Assembly (NCBI GenBank): GCA_902579985.1
Contig: CACHIV010000002.1
Location: 62,001-126,000 of the forward strand
Direction of reading: 5' to 3'
Length of the DNA: 64,000 nucleotides
Source of the DNA: an uncultured Pelagibacteraceae bacterium
GTDB lineage: Bacteria; Pseudomonadota; Alphaproteobacteria; Pelagibacterales; Pelagibacteraceae
Positions 10,901 to 20,484 of this stretch are shown piece by piece. The notes beneath the pieces are model-generated. The model did no database searches. It saw only the letters and a list, made by a program, of their open reading frames with translations, and was not told where the DNA came from. The position numbers and the translations under genes are program-made. The first letter of the stretch is position 1. Every line of letters starts with the position of its first letter.

Positions 10901-11370
10901 TTTTTATATATTTTTTCTATATCTTCAAATCGGCCTTTTTCAAATAATTTTCCAAATAAACCTTGAATAGTTCCAGACAAAAGTACTATTCCATCAATAT
11001 TATTTATTATTTCTTCGATATTTAAATATGGAATAGAGAGATCATCGTTTTCTAAGTAAGATTTAGATGATAACTCAACTATACGTTTATAACCTTTACT
11101 ATTCAGTGCTATCAAAGGTAATAAACCTATGATATCTTCAAATTTAAAATAAATTTGTGTACCAATAATTGGTTGAGTTCCAATCTTTGATAAATTTTCT
11201 GAAAATTCTAATGAGCCACATAAATTAGATGTATCCGAAAGACCTAAACAACTTATTCTATTATCCTTGCAAAAATCTTTTAAATCTTGAATTTTAATTG
11301 CTCCTTCGCAAATTGAATATTGTGTATGAATTTTAATATGATTAAAATTTCGATTATTTAATTCTGCCAT
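7954..11370 (-). CDS. dnaE: DNA polymerase III subunit alpha
   Basis: 1138 aa; PHP domain HIKIHTQYSICEGAIK, polymerase motifs PVGPGRGSGAGSLVAW, PDFDIDFCEEKRD, YGVIIYQEQVMQIAQ. Confidence 0.97.
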   Translation of the reverse strand: MAELNNRNFNHIKIHTQYSICEGAIKIQDLKDFCKDNRISCLGLSDTSNLCGSLEFSENLSKIGTQPIIGTQIYFKFEDIIGLLPLIALNSKGYKRIVELSSKSYLENDDLSIPYLNIEEIINNIDGIVLLSGTIQGLFGKLFEKGRFEDIEKIYKKLSLKFGDRFYIEIQRHGDQNEIAFEKFNLDQSLKLQIPIIATNEVFYLTSEMHEAHDALTCIGLKTYINEKNRTKYSKQHYLKSNEEMLTLFSDLPEALKNNFNLPYRCNFRPQFSKPVLPNISSDKGISADEILKKDSLEGLKEKFLKVFKIENKDLDGNEVFLKYKDRLDHELKIIIEMKYPSYFLIVSDYIKWAKKNDIPVGPGRGSGAGSLVAWCLSITDVDPIKFNLIFERFLNPDRISMPDFDIDFCEEKRDLVFKYLTNKYKDSVAHIITFGKLKARMVIRDVGRVLGLSYGFVDNISKMIPFDPSRPQSLIECINNEPRLQKLVNDDPRVKKLTDLSLKLEGLNRNVATHAAGVVIADKKLTNTVPLYKDASADLLLPSTQFDMYSAENAGLIKFDFLGLKTLTVINRTQKLINKKDKDFKIEDINFDDQKVFELLSSGNTVGLFQIESSGMREALSQMKPNHIEDIIALVALYRPGPMNNIQTYNDCKNGRQTPDYLHPLLKDILKPTYGVIIYQEQVMQIAQKLSGFTAGEADILRRAMGKKKRAELEKQKQGFISGAIKNGIAKDVAASIFLKIEPFAEYGFNKSHAAAYAIISYQTAFLKTYYPKEFFAASMTMDLSNQNKLSEFYEELKRININIVRPDINKCFADFKFDDDNFYYALGGIKNVGYEAISNVIKERVNNGKFKSINDFLNRVDHKNINKLQLEGLVKAGAFDSIHKNRQALFNSIPNYILKNKNIHENKSANQIDLFGSDEKQDKEIFVNTEDWKFEDRLSKEFEAIGFFISDHPLNQFKSIFGDYNIIDYAKFSLDNNIKSSNIAATILKVTERKTSKGNSYGVIKFTDLTSVFELFIFSDILESNREILIEGNSLLLTLKKNISNDENRFKRINIQKVTVLKDLFNKPILEISFNLKSTKDIDLISDLIKEEGATVVNINITDKNNDIIFKLKNKRRIDRKSINILKNKDISTIIH

Positions 11371-12040
11371 GAATGGTTTTTATATTACCATCAATCATTT
11401 CTAATTTGCAATCAGCCATATTAGCAAAAAATCTATTATGAGTTGCATAAATTATTAATCTATTTTTTGTCTTTAGATTTCTTAATACTTTAAAAACTTC
11501 TTTGGCTGTCGATTGATCTAAACTACCAGTAGGTTCGTCAGCTAACAAAATGTCTGGTTCATTTACCAAAGCTCGTGCTATTGCAATTCTTTGCATTTCA
11601 CCACCTGATAATTCAGACGGATAATGACCTTCTCTAGAAGAAAGTCCCATTTTATTTATTATTATCTTAGCTTTTTCTATCGATTTATTTTTATTATCAT
11701 TTAAAGCTAAACTTGAAAGATAAACATTTTCTAAAGCTGTAAAATCGGGCAATAAATTATTTTGTTGATAAACTATTCCAATTTTCTTAGATCGAATTTT
11801 ATCATTTATAGATGTATTAGAAAAATTTATTTCCTTATTATCAATTAATAATAAGCCCTTTGAAGGTTTATCAATCATAGACAATATATTTAATAAAGTA
11901 GATTTTCCAGATCCTGAAGGACCCATTAATGAATAAACCTTTCCTCTTAAAAAAGAATAGTTTATTTTTTTTAATACTGGAATTTTCTTATCATTTAAAA
12001 AAGTTTTAGATATGTTTTTAAGAGAAATTAAACTATTCAT
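11354..12040 (-). CDS. lolD: Lipoprotein-releasing ABC transporter ATP-binding protein LolD
   Basis: Walker A GPSGSGKST, LSGGEMQRIAIARAL, Walker B ILLADEPTGSLD; adjacent to a LolC/E permease. Confidence 0.9.
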   Translation of the reverse strand: MNSLISLKNISKTFLNDKKIPVLKKINYSFLRGKVYSLMGPSGSGKSTLLNILSMIDKPSKGLLLIDNKEINFSNTSINDKIRSKKIGIVYQQNNLLPDFTALENVYLSSLALNDNKNKSIEKAKIIINKMGLSSREGHYPSELSGGEMQRIAIARALVNEPDILLADEPTGSLDQSTAKEVFKVLRNLKTKNRLIIYATHNRFFANMADCKLEMIDGNIKTIHGRIK

Positions 12041-13262
12041 ATTTTAATCCTTTTACTGGATCTAATTTTGCAGCTTTCAGGGCAGGAAAAATTGATACAA
12101 TAATCGTTATAAATATAGAACTTAATGAAATTATTAAAATTGATATTGGATTAATTTCTGATGGCATTGTGCTTAAAAAATATATTTCTTCAGGAAATAA
12201 ACTGATATTAAATATTGTGCTTAAAAATTGACGTAAATTTTCTACATACATTGAAAAAGTTATTCCTAAAAAAATTCCAAAAATAGTAGCAGATGCTCCG
12301 ATAATTGTTCCAACTAAAAAAAATATTTTAACAATGGATTTATTTAAAACACCGATTGATTTCAGAATAGCAATTTCACGTGTTTTGTTTTTTACTAATA
12401 TAGTTAATCCTGAGATAATATTAAATGCAGCAACAATAATGATTAGTGATAAAATTATAAACATTACATTTCTCTCAACTTTTAAAGCTAAAAATAAAGA
12501 ACTATTCATATCTGACCAACTATATACAAATTCATCTGGAAAAACTTTCTGAACAGTCTTTTTTTGACTTTCAATGTTTTGTGGATTTTTGAGGTAAATT
12601 TCCAAATTTCTGTCTTTATCATCTAAATTAAAAAATTCTTCTAAGGTTTCTAAATTAATAAAAGCAATGTTATTATCAAAATCAACTAAGCCACTTTCAA
12701 AAAGAGATAAGACAGTAAAAGTTTTTTGCTTTGGAAGATTGCCAATTATTGTTTCTACTCCTTGAGATGACATTATTGTAATATTATCTCCTATTTTAAG
12801 ATCTAGATTAAAGCCAAGCTCTTTTCCTATTGATATAAAATTTTTAGATAAATTATCTTTATTGCCTAAAAAATTTTTTTTATTTATTTCTAGATTTGAA
12901 AAATCTTTACTTAAATATCCTCTTAAAACTATTCCTTTAGTAATATCTTTCCTAACTAAAATTGCCTCTCCAGAATTACTTAAGACTAAATTCTTTGAAA
13001 TCAAATTAAGTTTTTTTAATTTAAAATCATCAATATTAATTTTATTTTCATATGGCTGAACTGTAATATGAGAATTGAAACCAACAATTTTATTAATTAA
13101 TTCTGATCTAAATCCATTCATAACTGACATCACTACAATTAAGACTGCAACTCCAAGACTTATTCCAATGAATGAAAAAATTGAAATAATATTTAAAAAA
13201 CCATCTTTTTTTCTGGCTTTTAAAAATCTTAATGTAATTTCTTTTTCTAATGTAGAAATCAA
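12033..13262 (-). CDS. Lipoprotein-releasing ABC transporter permease (LolC/LolE family, single copy)
   Basis: 409 aa MacB/FtsX-type permease (four TM, large periplasmic domain), MSVMNGFRSELINKI motif; only one permease gene with lolD. Confidence 0.88.
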   Translation of the reverse strand: MISTLEKEITLRFLKARKKDGFLNIISIFSFIGISLGVAVLIVVMSVMNGFRSELINKIVGFNSHITVQPYENKINIDDFKLKKLNLISKNLVLSNSGEAILVRKDITKGIVLRGYLSKDFSNLEINKKNFLGNKDNLSKNFISIGKELGFNLDLKIGDNITIMSSQGVETIIGNLPKQKTFTVLSLFESGLVDFDNNIAFINLETLEEFFNLDDKDRNLEIYLKNPQNIESQKKTVQKVFPDEFVYSWSDMNSSLFLALKVERNVMFIILSLIIIVAAFNIISGLTILVKNKTREIAILKSIGVLNKSIVKIFFLVGTIIGASATIFGIFLGITFSMYVENLRQFLSTIFNISLFPEEIYFLSTMPSEINPISILIISLSSIFITIIVSIFPALKAAKLDPVKGLKYE

Positions 13263-14593
13263 TTTTTTACTTTTTCTTTTTTTATAATATTAACAATTTC
13301 TTTTAATTTAAGTTTTTGTGAATCTTTTCCTACTTCTTTGAATTCTAATAAATCACCATCTGTTTGTTTACCAATAATAATTTGATAAGGTGCTCCAATT
13401 AAATTCATTTTTTTTATTTTTGAAGAAAAATTTTCATCAGTATCCTCTATTATCGTCTCAATATTATTTTTTTCCAATTCCAAATTAATATTATTTGCTT
13501 TATTTAATGCTGAAGAGTCATTTTTATTTATCATTGGAATTATTGAAATATCATATGGAGCAACTGAAATTGGCCATTTCATAATTTCATTTTTTTCATC
13601 ATATTTTGCTTCTATGATAGCGCCAACTAGTCTAGATACACCTATTCCATAAGAACCCATTTTTACATAATCTTTTTTTCCACCAGGTAAATCTACTGAT
13701 GCTTCCATTGATTTAGAGTACTTATCACCAAAATAAAATATATGTCCGACTTCAATGCCTTTTGTTTTTATTTGGTTTTTTTCTGAAACTTTTTTTTCAA
13801 ATTCTTGTTTATCAAATTTTTCATCTGTAACAGAATAAAATTGCTCATATTTTTTTCTAAGGTTATCTAAAGAATTTTTTTCTAATTCTGTTCCGTCACT
13901 GTTTAAATCAAAAATTCTTTTATCTGCATAAATTTTACTTTCCCCTGTCTCAGCTAGAATAACAAATTCATGCGAAAGATTTCCACCAATAGGGCCTGTA
14001 TCTGCAGCCATTGGTATAGCTGTAAGATTCAATCTTTTAAAAGTTTTTAAATAAGATAAAAAAAATTTATTATAAGAAAATAAAGCTTCTTCATCATTAA
14101 TATCAAACGAATAGGCATCTTTCATATAAAACTCTCTACATCTCATTATTCCAAACCTTGGTCTTATCTCATCTCTAAATTTCCATTGTATGTGATATAA
14201 AAGTTGTGGTAGAGATTTATAAGATTTAATTGATGATCTAAATATATCTGTTACAAGCTCTTCGTTAGTCGGACCATAAAGCATCTCTCTATTTTGACGA
14301 TCTTTAATTCTTAACATCTCTTCCCCATAATCCTCATAACGTCCACTTTCTTTCCAAATATCACTTGATTGAATTGTCGGCATTAAAATTTCTTGAGCAC
14401 CAATTTTATTTTGTTCTTCTCTAACAATTTTTTCAATTTTTTTCATAATTTTAAAGCCTAAAGGTAACCAAGAATAAATTCCTGCTGAAGATTGTTTAAT
14501 CATTCCTACTCTAAGCATTAATTGATGAGATTTAATTTTAGCTTCAGAAGGAATATTTTTTAAAATTGGGATAAAAGATTTTGAAATATACAT
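13259..14593 (-). CDS. proS: Prolyl-tRNA synthetase, short form lacking a full editing insertion
   Basis: Class II aaRS motifs (QSSAGIYSWLPLGFKIMKKIE, QIQWKFRDEIRPRFGIMRCREFYMKDAYSF); only 444 aa. Confidence 0.95.
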   Translation of the reverse strand: MYISKSFIPILKNIPSEAKIKSHQLMLRVGMIKQSSAGIYSWLPLGFKIMKKIEKIVREEQNKIGAQEILMPTIQSSDIWKESGRYEDYGEEMLRIKDRQNREMLYGPTNEELVTDIFRSSIKSYKSLPQLLYHIQWKFRDEIRPRFGIMRCREFYMKDAYSFDINDEEALFSYNKFFLSYLKTFKRLNLTAIPMAADTGPIGGNLSHEFVILAETGESKIYADKRIFDLNSDGTELEKNSLDNLRKKYEQFYSVTDEKFDKQEFEKKVSEKNQIKTKGIEVGHIFYFGDKYSKSMEASVDLPGGKKDYVKMGSYGIGVSRLVGAIIEAKYDEKNEIMKWPISVAPYDISIIPMINKNDSSALNKANNINLELEKNNIETIIEDTDENFSSKIKKMNLIGAPYQIIIGKQTDGDLLEFKEVGKDSQKLKLKEIVNIIKKEKVKN

Positions 14594-14615
14594 TTACTAA
14601 TTAAATTTCTTAAAT

Positions 14616-16271
14616 TTAAATTTGCACTAAATTGATATTTGTAAAAGGTTTTTTTCCTGTCATTTCTTTAGTATATCTTCTACATACAATTTTTAAAGCA
14701 TCAATTAAGTTATGCTCTTGCTTTCTATTTAATAACGAAAATGTCCTAGTAGTTTTTTCAATTGTTTCCTCTAAACCATAAATAAATTCCTCCTCATCAA
14801 TAACTGGAATACCTCTTATTGTTAATATTGGTGTTTTGTGAATTTTACCTTTAGATGTGATTAAAATTGTAACTTCTATATAGCCGTTTGTACTCAAATT
14901 TTTTCTATCTTTTACAGATTGAGAATCTTCTTCAACACTTATATTTCCATCTAAATAAAGCCGTCCGTTTGGAGCTTTATCAAAAATATGTGGTTTGCCA
15001 GGAGATAATTTAACAATATCTCCATTCTCTACTTGCACAGGATTAGGAACGTTCATTTCTTTTGCAAAATTAATATGCTCTATCATATGTCTATGTTCTC
15101 CATGAACGGGTATTATACATTCTGGTTTTATCCAACTATACATTTCTTTTAGATCTTCTCTATTAGGATGACCAGAAACATGAACAAACTCACTATCTTC
15201 AGATATTACTTCAATACCGTTTTTAATAAGTTGGTTATGCAATTTATATAATTTTCTTTCATTCCCTGGGATAATTTTAGAAGAAAAAATTACGGCATCA
15301 CCATTTTCAATCAATACGTCAGGATGATTATAGTTAGAAATTCTCGTCAGAGCCCCCATTGGTTCTCCTTGACTGCCTGTACATAAATAAACTATTTTTT
15401 CTCTAGAAATGTTTTTTGCTTCTCTAGGATCTACTGGTTCAATGACATTTTTTAAATATCCACATTGTCTGGCAGCTTTAAATATTTTATGCATTGATCT
15501 TCCAACTAAAGAAATTTGTCTTCCATTTTTTTCAGCACAATAAAAAGCGGTCTCCATACGAGCTACATTTGATGCAAAAGATGTAATTATAATTCTTTTT
15601 TTTAAACTGCTCATAATATTTAACATACTTTTTCTTACATCTAATTCTGAACCAGATTTACCCATACTAAAAACATTAGTTGAATCACAAATCATAGCAA
15701 GAACTCCTTCATTACCAATTTCTTTCAATCTATCAGAATTCATTTTTGCCCCAGTTAACGGTTCTGCATCTATCTTCCAATCTCCAGTATGTAAAATTAT
15801 TCCAGCTGGTGTTTCTATTCTAAGACCATTAGGCTCTAAAATTGAATGTGTTAAGGTTATATATTCAATTTTAAATGGGTCTAAACTAACAGTACCATTT
15901 AATTCAACTATCTTTAGATAATCTGAGATATCGATATGTTTTTCTCTAAATTTTTCTTTTATTAATATTGCTGTAAAGGGAGTTGCAAATATTTTACATT
16001 TTAATTGAGGCCAAAGGTGTGCAATTGCCCCTATATGATCTTCATGAGCATGAGTCAAAATGATTCCTAGAAGATTTTCTTTTTTATTAACAATAAATCC
16101 TGGATCTGGATAAATTAGATCAATACCTGGTAAAGTATCGTCAGCAAAAGTAACTCCAATATCAACCATTATCCATTTATGTTCGCCTGGTTTTCCGTAA
16201 GCAAACAAATTCATGTTCATACCAATTTCACCGGAACCCCCTAAAGGGCAAAATAATAATTCATCTTTCAT
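14616..16271 (-). CDS. rnj: Ribonuclease J
   Basis: Metallo-beta-lactamase HAHEDHIGA, HTGDWKID, CTGSQGEPMGAL and beta-CASP features; 551 aa. Confidence 0.93.
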   Translation of the reverse strand: MKDELLFCPLGGSGEIGMNMNLFAYGKPGEHKWIMVDIGVTFADDTLPGIDLIYPDPGFIVNKKENLLGIILTHAHEDHIGAIAHLWPQLKCKIFATPFTAILIKEKFREKHIDISDYLKIVELNGTVSLDPFKIEYITLTHSILEPNGLRIETPAGIILHTGDWKIDAEPLTGAKMNSDRLKEIGNEGVLAMICDSTNVFSMGKSGSELDVRKSMLNIMSSLKKRIIITSFASNVARMETAFYCAEKNGRQISLVGRSMHKIFKAARQCGYLKNVIEPVDPREAKNISREKIVYLCTGSQGEPMGALTRISNYNHPDVLIENGDAVIFSSKIIPGNERKLYKLHNQLIKNGIEVISEDSEFVHVSGHPNREDLKEMYSWIKPECIIPVHGEHRHMIEHINFAKEMNVPNPVQVENGDIVKLSPGKPHIFDKAPNGRLYLDGNISVEEDSQSVKDRKNLSTNGYIEVTILITSKGKIHKTPILTIRGIPVIDEEEFIYGLEETIEKTTRTFSLLNRKQEHNLIDALKIVCRRYTKEMTGKKPFTNINLVQI

Positions 16272-16273
16272 AT

Positions 16274-17020
16274 TTATTTAATTAAAACAGCAGCTTTTAT
16301 TAGACCTTTAATAGTAATATCTTTATTTAAAGTAACTTTTGAGTTTATTGATTTTTTAAATAAATTTGAAAATCCTCCTGTTATTATAATTTTAAAGGAC
16401 TTTCGAGTTTCTTTCTTAATTAAATAAATTATATTGTCAATTAAACCTGTATAACCCCAAAAAAAACCAGATCTTACAGCACTATGAGTATTCAGGCCAA
16501 TGATTTTATTTGTTTTTTTTAAATTAATATTAGGAATCAGAGTAGCTTTATTGACCAATGTATTAAGTGACAATTTTACTCCTGGAGCTATAACGCCTCC
16601 ATGGTAGGAATTTTTTATTAAAACATCAAATGTTGTTGCTGTACCAAAATCGAGAATTATATAATTATCTTTATTATTTAGAATGCCTATCGCATTAGCT
16701 AATCTATCTGAACCAATTTGTTTATAATTTACTTTAATATTAATTAATTTTTTAATTTTGAGAGTTTTAAGTTCATAACATTTAATTTTATATTTTTTTA
16801 ATAAAAAACTTTTAATCATTTTATATGATTTTGGTACAACACTGCAGAATAAACACTTTTTAATATTCATGTTATTTAACTTAAAGCTTTTTAAAGAATT
16901 TTTAAGTAAGGAATTACTAATTTTTTTTGTACTTAAATTAATTTTTTTAATTATCTTTTTATTAGAATTAACTAAACAAATTTTAGTTTCTGTATTACCT
17001 ATATCCCCAACAATAATCAT
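16274..17020 (-). CDS. coaX: Type III pantothenate kinase
   Basis: DIGNTETKICLV N-terminal motif, GSDRLANAIG, DFGTATTFDVL, GGVIAPGVKLSL. Confidence 0.93.
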   Translation of the reverse strand: MIIVGDIGNTETKICLVNSNKKIIKKINLSTKKISNSLLKNSLKSFKLNNMNIKKCLFCSVVPKSYKMIKSFLLKKYKIKCYELKTLKIKKLINIKVNYKQIGSDRLANAIGILNNKDNYIILDFGTATTFDVLIKNSYHGGVIAPGVKLSLNTLVNKATLIPNINLKKTNKIIGLNTHSAVRSGFFWGYTGLIDNIIYLIKKETRKSFKIIITGGFSNLFKKSINSKVTLNKDITIKGLIKAAVLIK

Positions 17021-17577
17021 ATAAATTTACTTATATTTTTTATATTAAATCTAATTAGGATTGGAATAAATTTTTCATATATTTTTTTAAGATTAGAAGC
17101 AGCATTATTGTTAGAAATCTTTATATTTGTTAAATCTAAAAGATTAGTAGTTGGATAATTTGAAATCTTTGGACTCTTAATTAAATTAATTCCTATACCA
17201 ACAATAATAAATTTTTGATCCGAAAAATATAATATTTCCTGTAATATACCTGAAATCTTTTTTTTTTTAATCAATAAATCGTTAGGGTTCTTAATTAAAA
17301 TTTTTCCTTTATAATACTTTGATAATAATTTTTTAACTAATAAGCAATTAATTTTTGTCAATTTACTTAACGATATCTTAATTTTATTTATTGGAAAAAA
17401 AATGCTAACAAACAAATTGCCTTTATAAGAAGCCCATTTTTTTCCGTATCTACCTCTACCTTTTTTTTGTTTTTCCGCAATTATTATTCCTGATTTATTT
17501 TTTGTGTTCTTAATAATCTTAATAGCTAAATCATTAGTACTATTTATAGTTTTAAAATTAAATTTTTTTAACTTCAT
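17017..17577 (-). CDS. birA: Biotin--[acetyl-CoA-carboxylase] ligase (no HTH domain)
   Basis: TINSTNDLA, AEKQKKGRGRYGKKWASYKGNLFVSIFFP, KNPNDLLI, ISGILQE, VGIGIN; 186 aa catalytic domain only. Confidence 0.9.
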   Translation of the reverse strand: MKLKKFNFKTINSTNDLAIKIIKNTKNKSGIIIAEKQKKGRGRYGKKWASYKGNLFVSIFFPINKIKISLSKLTKINCLLVKKLLSKYYKGKILIKNPNDLLIKKKKISGILQEILYFSDQKFIIVGIGINLIKSPKISNYPTTNLLDLTNIKISNNNAASNLKKIYEKFIPILIRFNIKNISKFI

Positions 17578-18992
17578 TAAATGATGTTAATTCTTGATAC
17601 TATTTCTACTAATTTACTGGGGAAAATAAAATATAAAAGAATTAATAATGTTGAAAAAGTAAGAGACAATTTTAACGAGATACTATGGTCAGTATCATAT
17701 TTTTCTTTTTCCTGGTCAAAATACATAACCTTAATTATTCTTAAATAATAAAAAGATGCAATAACTGTTGAAAGTAATCCAACAATTGCTAAAAAATACA
17801 TAGATTCTTCTATGACTGATTTAAATACATAAAACTTTGCAAAAAATCCAGCAAGTGGAGGAATTCCTGCTAATGAAAAAAGTATAAATAATAATGATAT
17901 AGATAAAATAGGATGGTTCTTAGAAATTCCTGATAAGTCATTAATTGTTTCAAAGTACTGATCATTTCTTTTCATCATTAATAAACAAGTAAATAAACCT
18001 AAATTCATAACAATATAAATTGAAATATAAACTATAGAACTTTGTATTCCTTCATTATTACCAACTGCTAAACCTGCCAAAGTATAACCTATATGACTAA
18101 TCGAACTATAGGCTACTAATCTTTTTAGATTTTTCTGTCCAATAGCAGCAACAGCCCCAAATATCATTGAAGCTATCGAAATAAAAATGATAATTGTTTG
18201 CCACTGATCTATTAAATTAATGAAGGGAACATATAAAAATCTAATGAAAACTGTTAATGCAGCAACTTTTGGTACTATAGAAAAAAATAATGTCACTGAT
18301 GTGGGTGATCCCTCATATACATCTGGTGCCCACATATGAAAAGGAACTGCAGATATTTTAAATGCTAATCCCACTAAAATAAAAACTATTCCAAAAGTTA
18401 GAGTATAATTATCAGGATTAATTGAATCACTTATTATATTAAAATTTGTTGATCCAGAAAATCCATAAATTAAAGAACAGCCATAAAGTAATAATCCTGA
18501 AGAGAGTGCGCTTAATACAAAATATTTAACTCCTGACTCTGATGATTTTAATTCTTCTCTATTAAAAGAGGCAAGCACATATAAAGCTAATGATTGCAAT
18601 TCAAGTCCTATATAAAAGACCATAAGATCATTAGAACTTATCATCACCATCATTCCTAAAATAGAACAAAGTATCAAAATTGGATACTCTATTAAAAAAA
18701 TTTTATATAATTTTAAATATTTTCTCGATATAGATAAAACAATTGATCCCGCTAAAATTGTTAAAATCTTCATGAATGATGAAAGATTATCAATTATATA
18801 ACTACCATTAAATAAAGTGGTGTTTAAATCCAAAGGATTATTTAATATTAAAATTCCTGTGATTAATAAAAATCCCATGGAAAGATAATGAACTAAACTA
18901 GAACTTTTTTTTTTAAAAACACCTAAAACTAATAAAAACATTATCGTAAGTGAGATAAAAATTTCAGGTAAAATAAAATTTAGATTATTCAT
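17577..18992 (-). CDS. nuoN: NADH-quinone oxidoreductase subunit N
   Basis: Proton-channel Nqo14-like, MWAPDVYEGSPTSVT; last gene of the nuo cluster. Confidence 0.95.
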   Translation of the reverse strand: MNNLNFILPEIFISLTIMFLLVLGVFKKKSSSLVHYLSMGFLLITGILILNNPLDLNTTLFNGSYIIDNLSSFMKILTILAGSIVLSISRKYLKLYKIFLIEYPILILCSILGMMVMISSNDLMVFYIGLELQSLALYVLASFNREELKSSESGVKYFVLSALSSGLLLYGCSLIYGFSGSTNFNIISDSINPDNYTLTFGIVFILVGLAFKISAVPFHMWAPDVYEGSPTSVTLFFSIVPKVAALTVFIRFLYVPFINLIDQWQTIIIFISIASMIFGAVAAIGQKNLKRLVAYSSISHIGYTLAGLAVGNNEGIQSSIVYISIYIVMNLGLFTCLLMMKRNDQYFETINDLSGISKNHPILSISLLFILFSLAGIPPLAGFFAKFYVFKSVIEESMYFLAIVGLLSTVIASFYYLRIIKVMYFDQEKEKYDTDHSISLKLSLTFSTLLILLYFIFPSKLVEIVSRINII

Positions 18993-20484
18993 TTTTTTGA
19001 ACCTCTGGCATATACATGCTTAGGTTAGATTCGTACATATCAATTAAATTATTTACTGATATTTCAATTGTATTACTCAAAAGCTCAGGATAAAAACCTA
19101 AAAATAACACTGGAAAAGCCAAACTCCATAAAATAAATTTTTCTGAGTTGTTTAAATCTTTTATCTTTAAGAGATTATTGTTTATTAATTTTCCAAAAAT
19201 TACTCTTCTATACAACCAAAGCATATATGCTGCTCCTAAAATTACTCCTAAGCTTGCTATAACAGCTACTAGAAAATTATCTTTAAAAGCACCTAATAAT
19301 ACCAAAAATTCTCCTATAAAACCTGTGGTTCCGGGCAATCCTAAAGCTGCTAAAGTAAATACCATAAACAAAATTGAATATTTCGGCATTACTGAAACAA
19401 GACCGCCATAAGTAATAATTAATCTCGAATGCATACGATCATATAAAACTCCTACACAAAAAAACAGTGCGGCAGAAACAAAACCATGACTTATCATCTG
19501 TATTATACTTCCCTCTATTCCTTGTTGGGTATTTGTAAAAATGCCTAAAGTTACATAACCCATATGAGCAACTGATGAATATGCTATTAATTTCTTCATA
19601 TCATCTTGCATTAAAGCCACTAAGGAAGTGTAAATGATTGCAATCAAACTCAATATATAAATTAAAGGAGTAAATACTTCTGAAGCAAGAGGAAACAGAC
19701 CAATAGAAAAACGAATAAAACCATAACCAGCCATTTTTAATAAAATTGCAGCTAAAAGAACTGATCCTGCCGTAGGCGCTTCTACATGAGCATCAGGCAA
19801 CCAAGTATGAACAGGCCACATAGGAGTTTTTACTGCAAATGAACTAAAAAAAGCTAACCACAATAAATTTTGATATTTAGAATTAATACCAAGATCATAA
19901 AGTTGTTCTACATCTGTCGTACCTGAAATCCAATAAATTGAAATTATTGCAACCAGCATTAAAACAGATCCGAGCAAAGTGTATAAAAAAAATTTAAATG
20001 CAGAATAAACTCTTCTTGAGCCTCCCCAAATACCAATAATTAAAAACATTGGGATTAATCCAGCTTCAAAAAATAAATAAAAAACTACTAAATCAAGCGA
20101 ACAAAAAACACCAATCATTAAACTTTCCATTATTAAAATAGCAATAAGAAAATCTCTTAATCGGTTTTTTATTATGTTGTTAACTGAGATTATACAAAGA
20201 GGAGTTATAAAAGTTGTTAAAATAATAAATAAAATTGAAATTCCATCTATACCAACCTTATAATTTATAAATCCTATTAACCATTCTCTATCTTCAATAA
20301 ATTGAAAATTTGATATTGTTGGATCAAATAAAAACCATAAATAAATAGATACAAAAAAATTAACAGAAGAAGTAAATAAAGCTACATATTTTCCAGTATT
20401 AGACTCTTTATCTTTTGAAAATAATAAAAATAAAGCACCTATAGTTGGAAGAAGAATTAAAGATGATAAAATTGGAAAATCCAT
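18985..20484 (-). CDS. nuoM: NADH-quinone oxidoreductase subunit M
   Basis: FFEAGLIPMFLIIGIWGG, MWPVHTWLPDAHVEAPTAGSVLLA. Confidence 0.96.
   Translation of the reverse strand: MDFPILSSLILLPTIGALFLLFSKDKESNTGKYVALFTSSVNFFVSIYLWFLFDPTISNFQFIEDREWLIGFINYKVGIDGISILFIILTTFITPLCIISVNNIIKNRLRDFLIAILIMESLMIGVFCSLDLVVFYLFFEAGLIPMFLIIGIWGGSRRVYSAFKFFLYTLLGSVLMLVAIISIYWISGTTDVEQLYDLGINSKYQNLLWLAFFSSFAVKTPMWPVHTWLPDAHVEAPTAGSVLLAAILLKMAGYGFIRFSIGLFPLASEVFTPLIYILSLIAIIYTSLVALMQDDMKKLIAYSSVAHMGYVTLGIFTNTQQGIEGSIIQMISHGFVSAALFFCVGVLYDRMHSRLIITYGGLVSVMPKYSILFMVFTLAALGLPGTTGFIGEFLVLLGAFKDNFLVAVIASLGVILGAAYMLWLYRRVIFGKLINNNLLKIKDLNNSEKFILWSLAFPVLFLGFYPELLSNTIEISVNNLIDMYESNLSMYMPEVQKNE

Noticed and set aside
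19148-19411. 87-aa plus-strand ORF
   Set aside because: Antisense to nuoM; no RBS or domain support.
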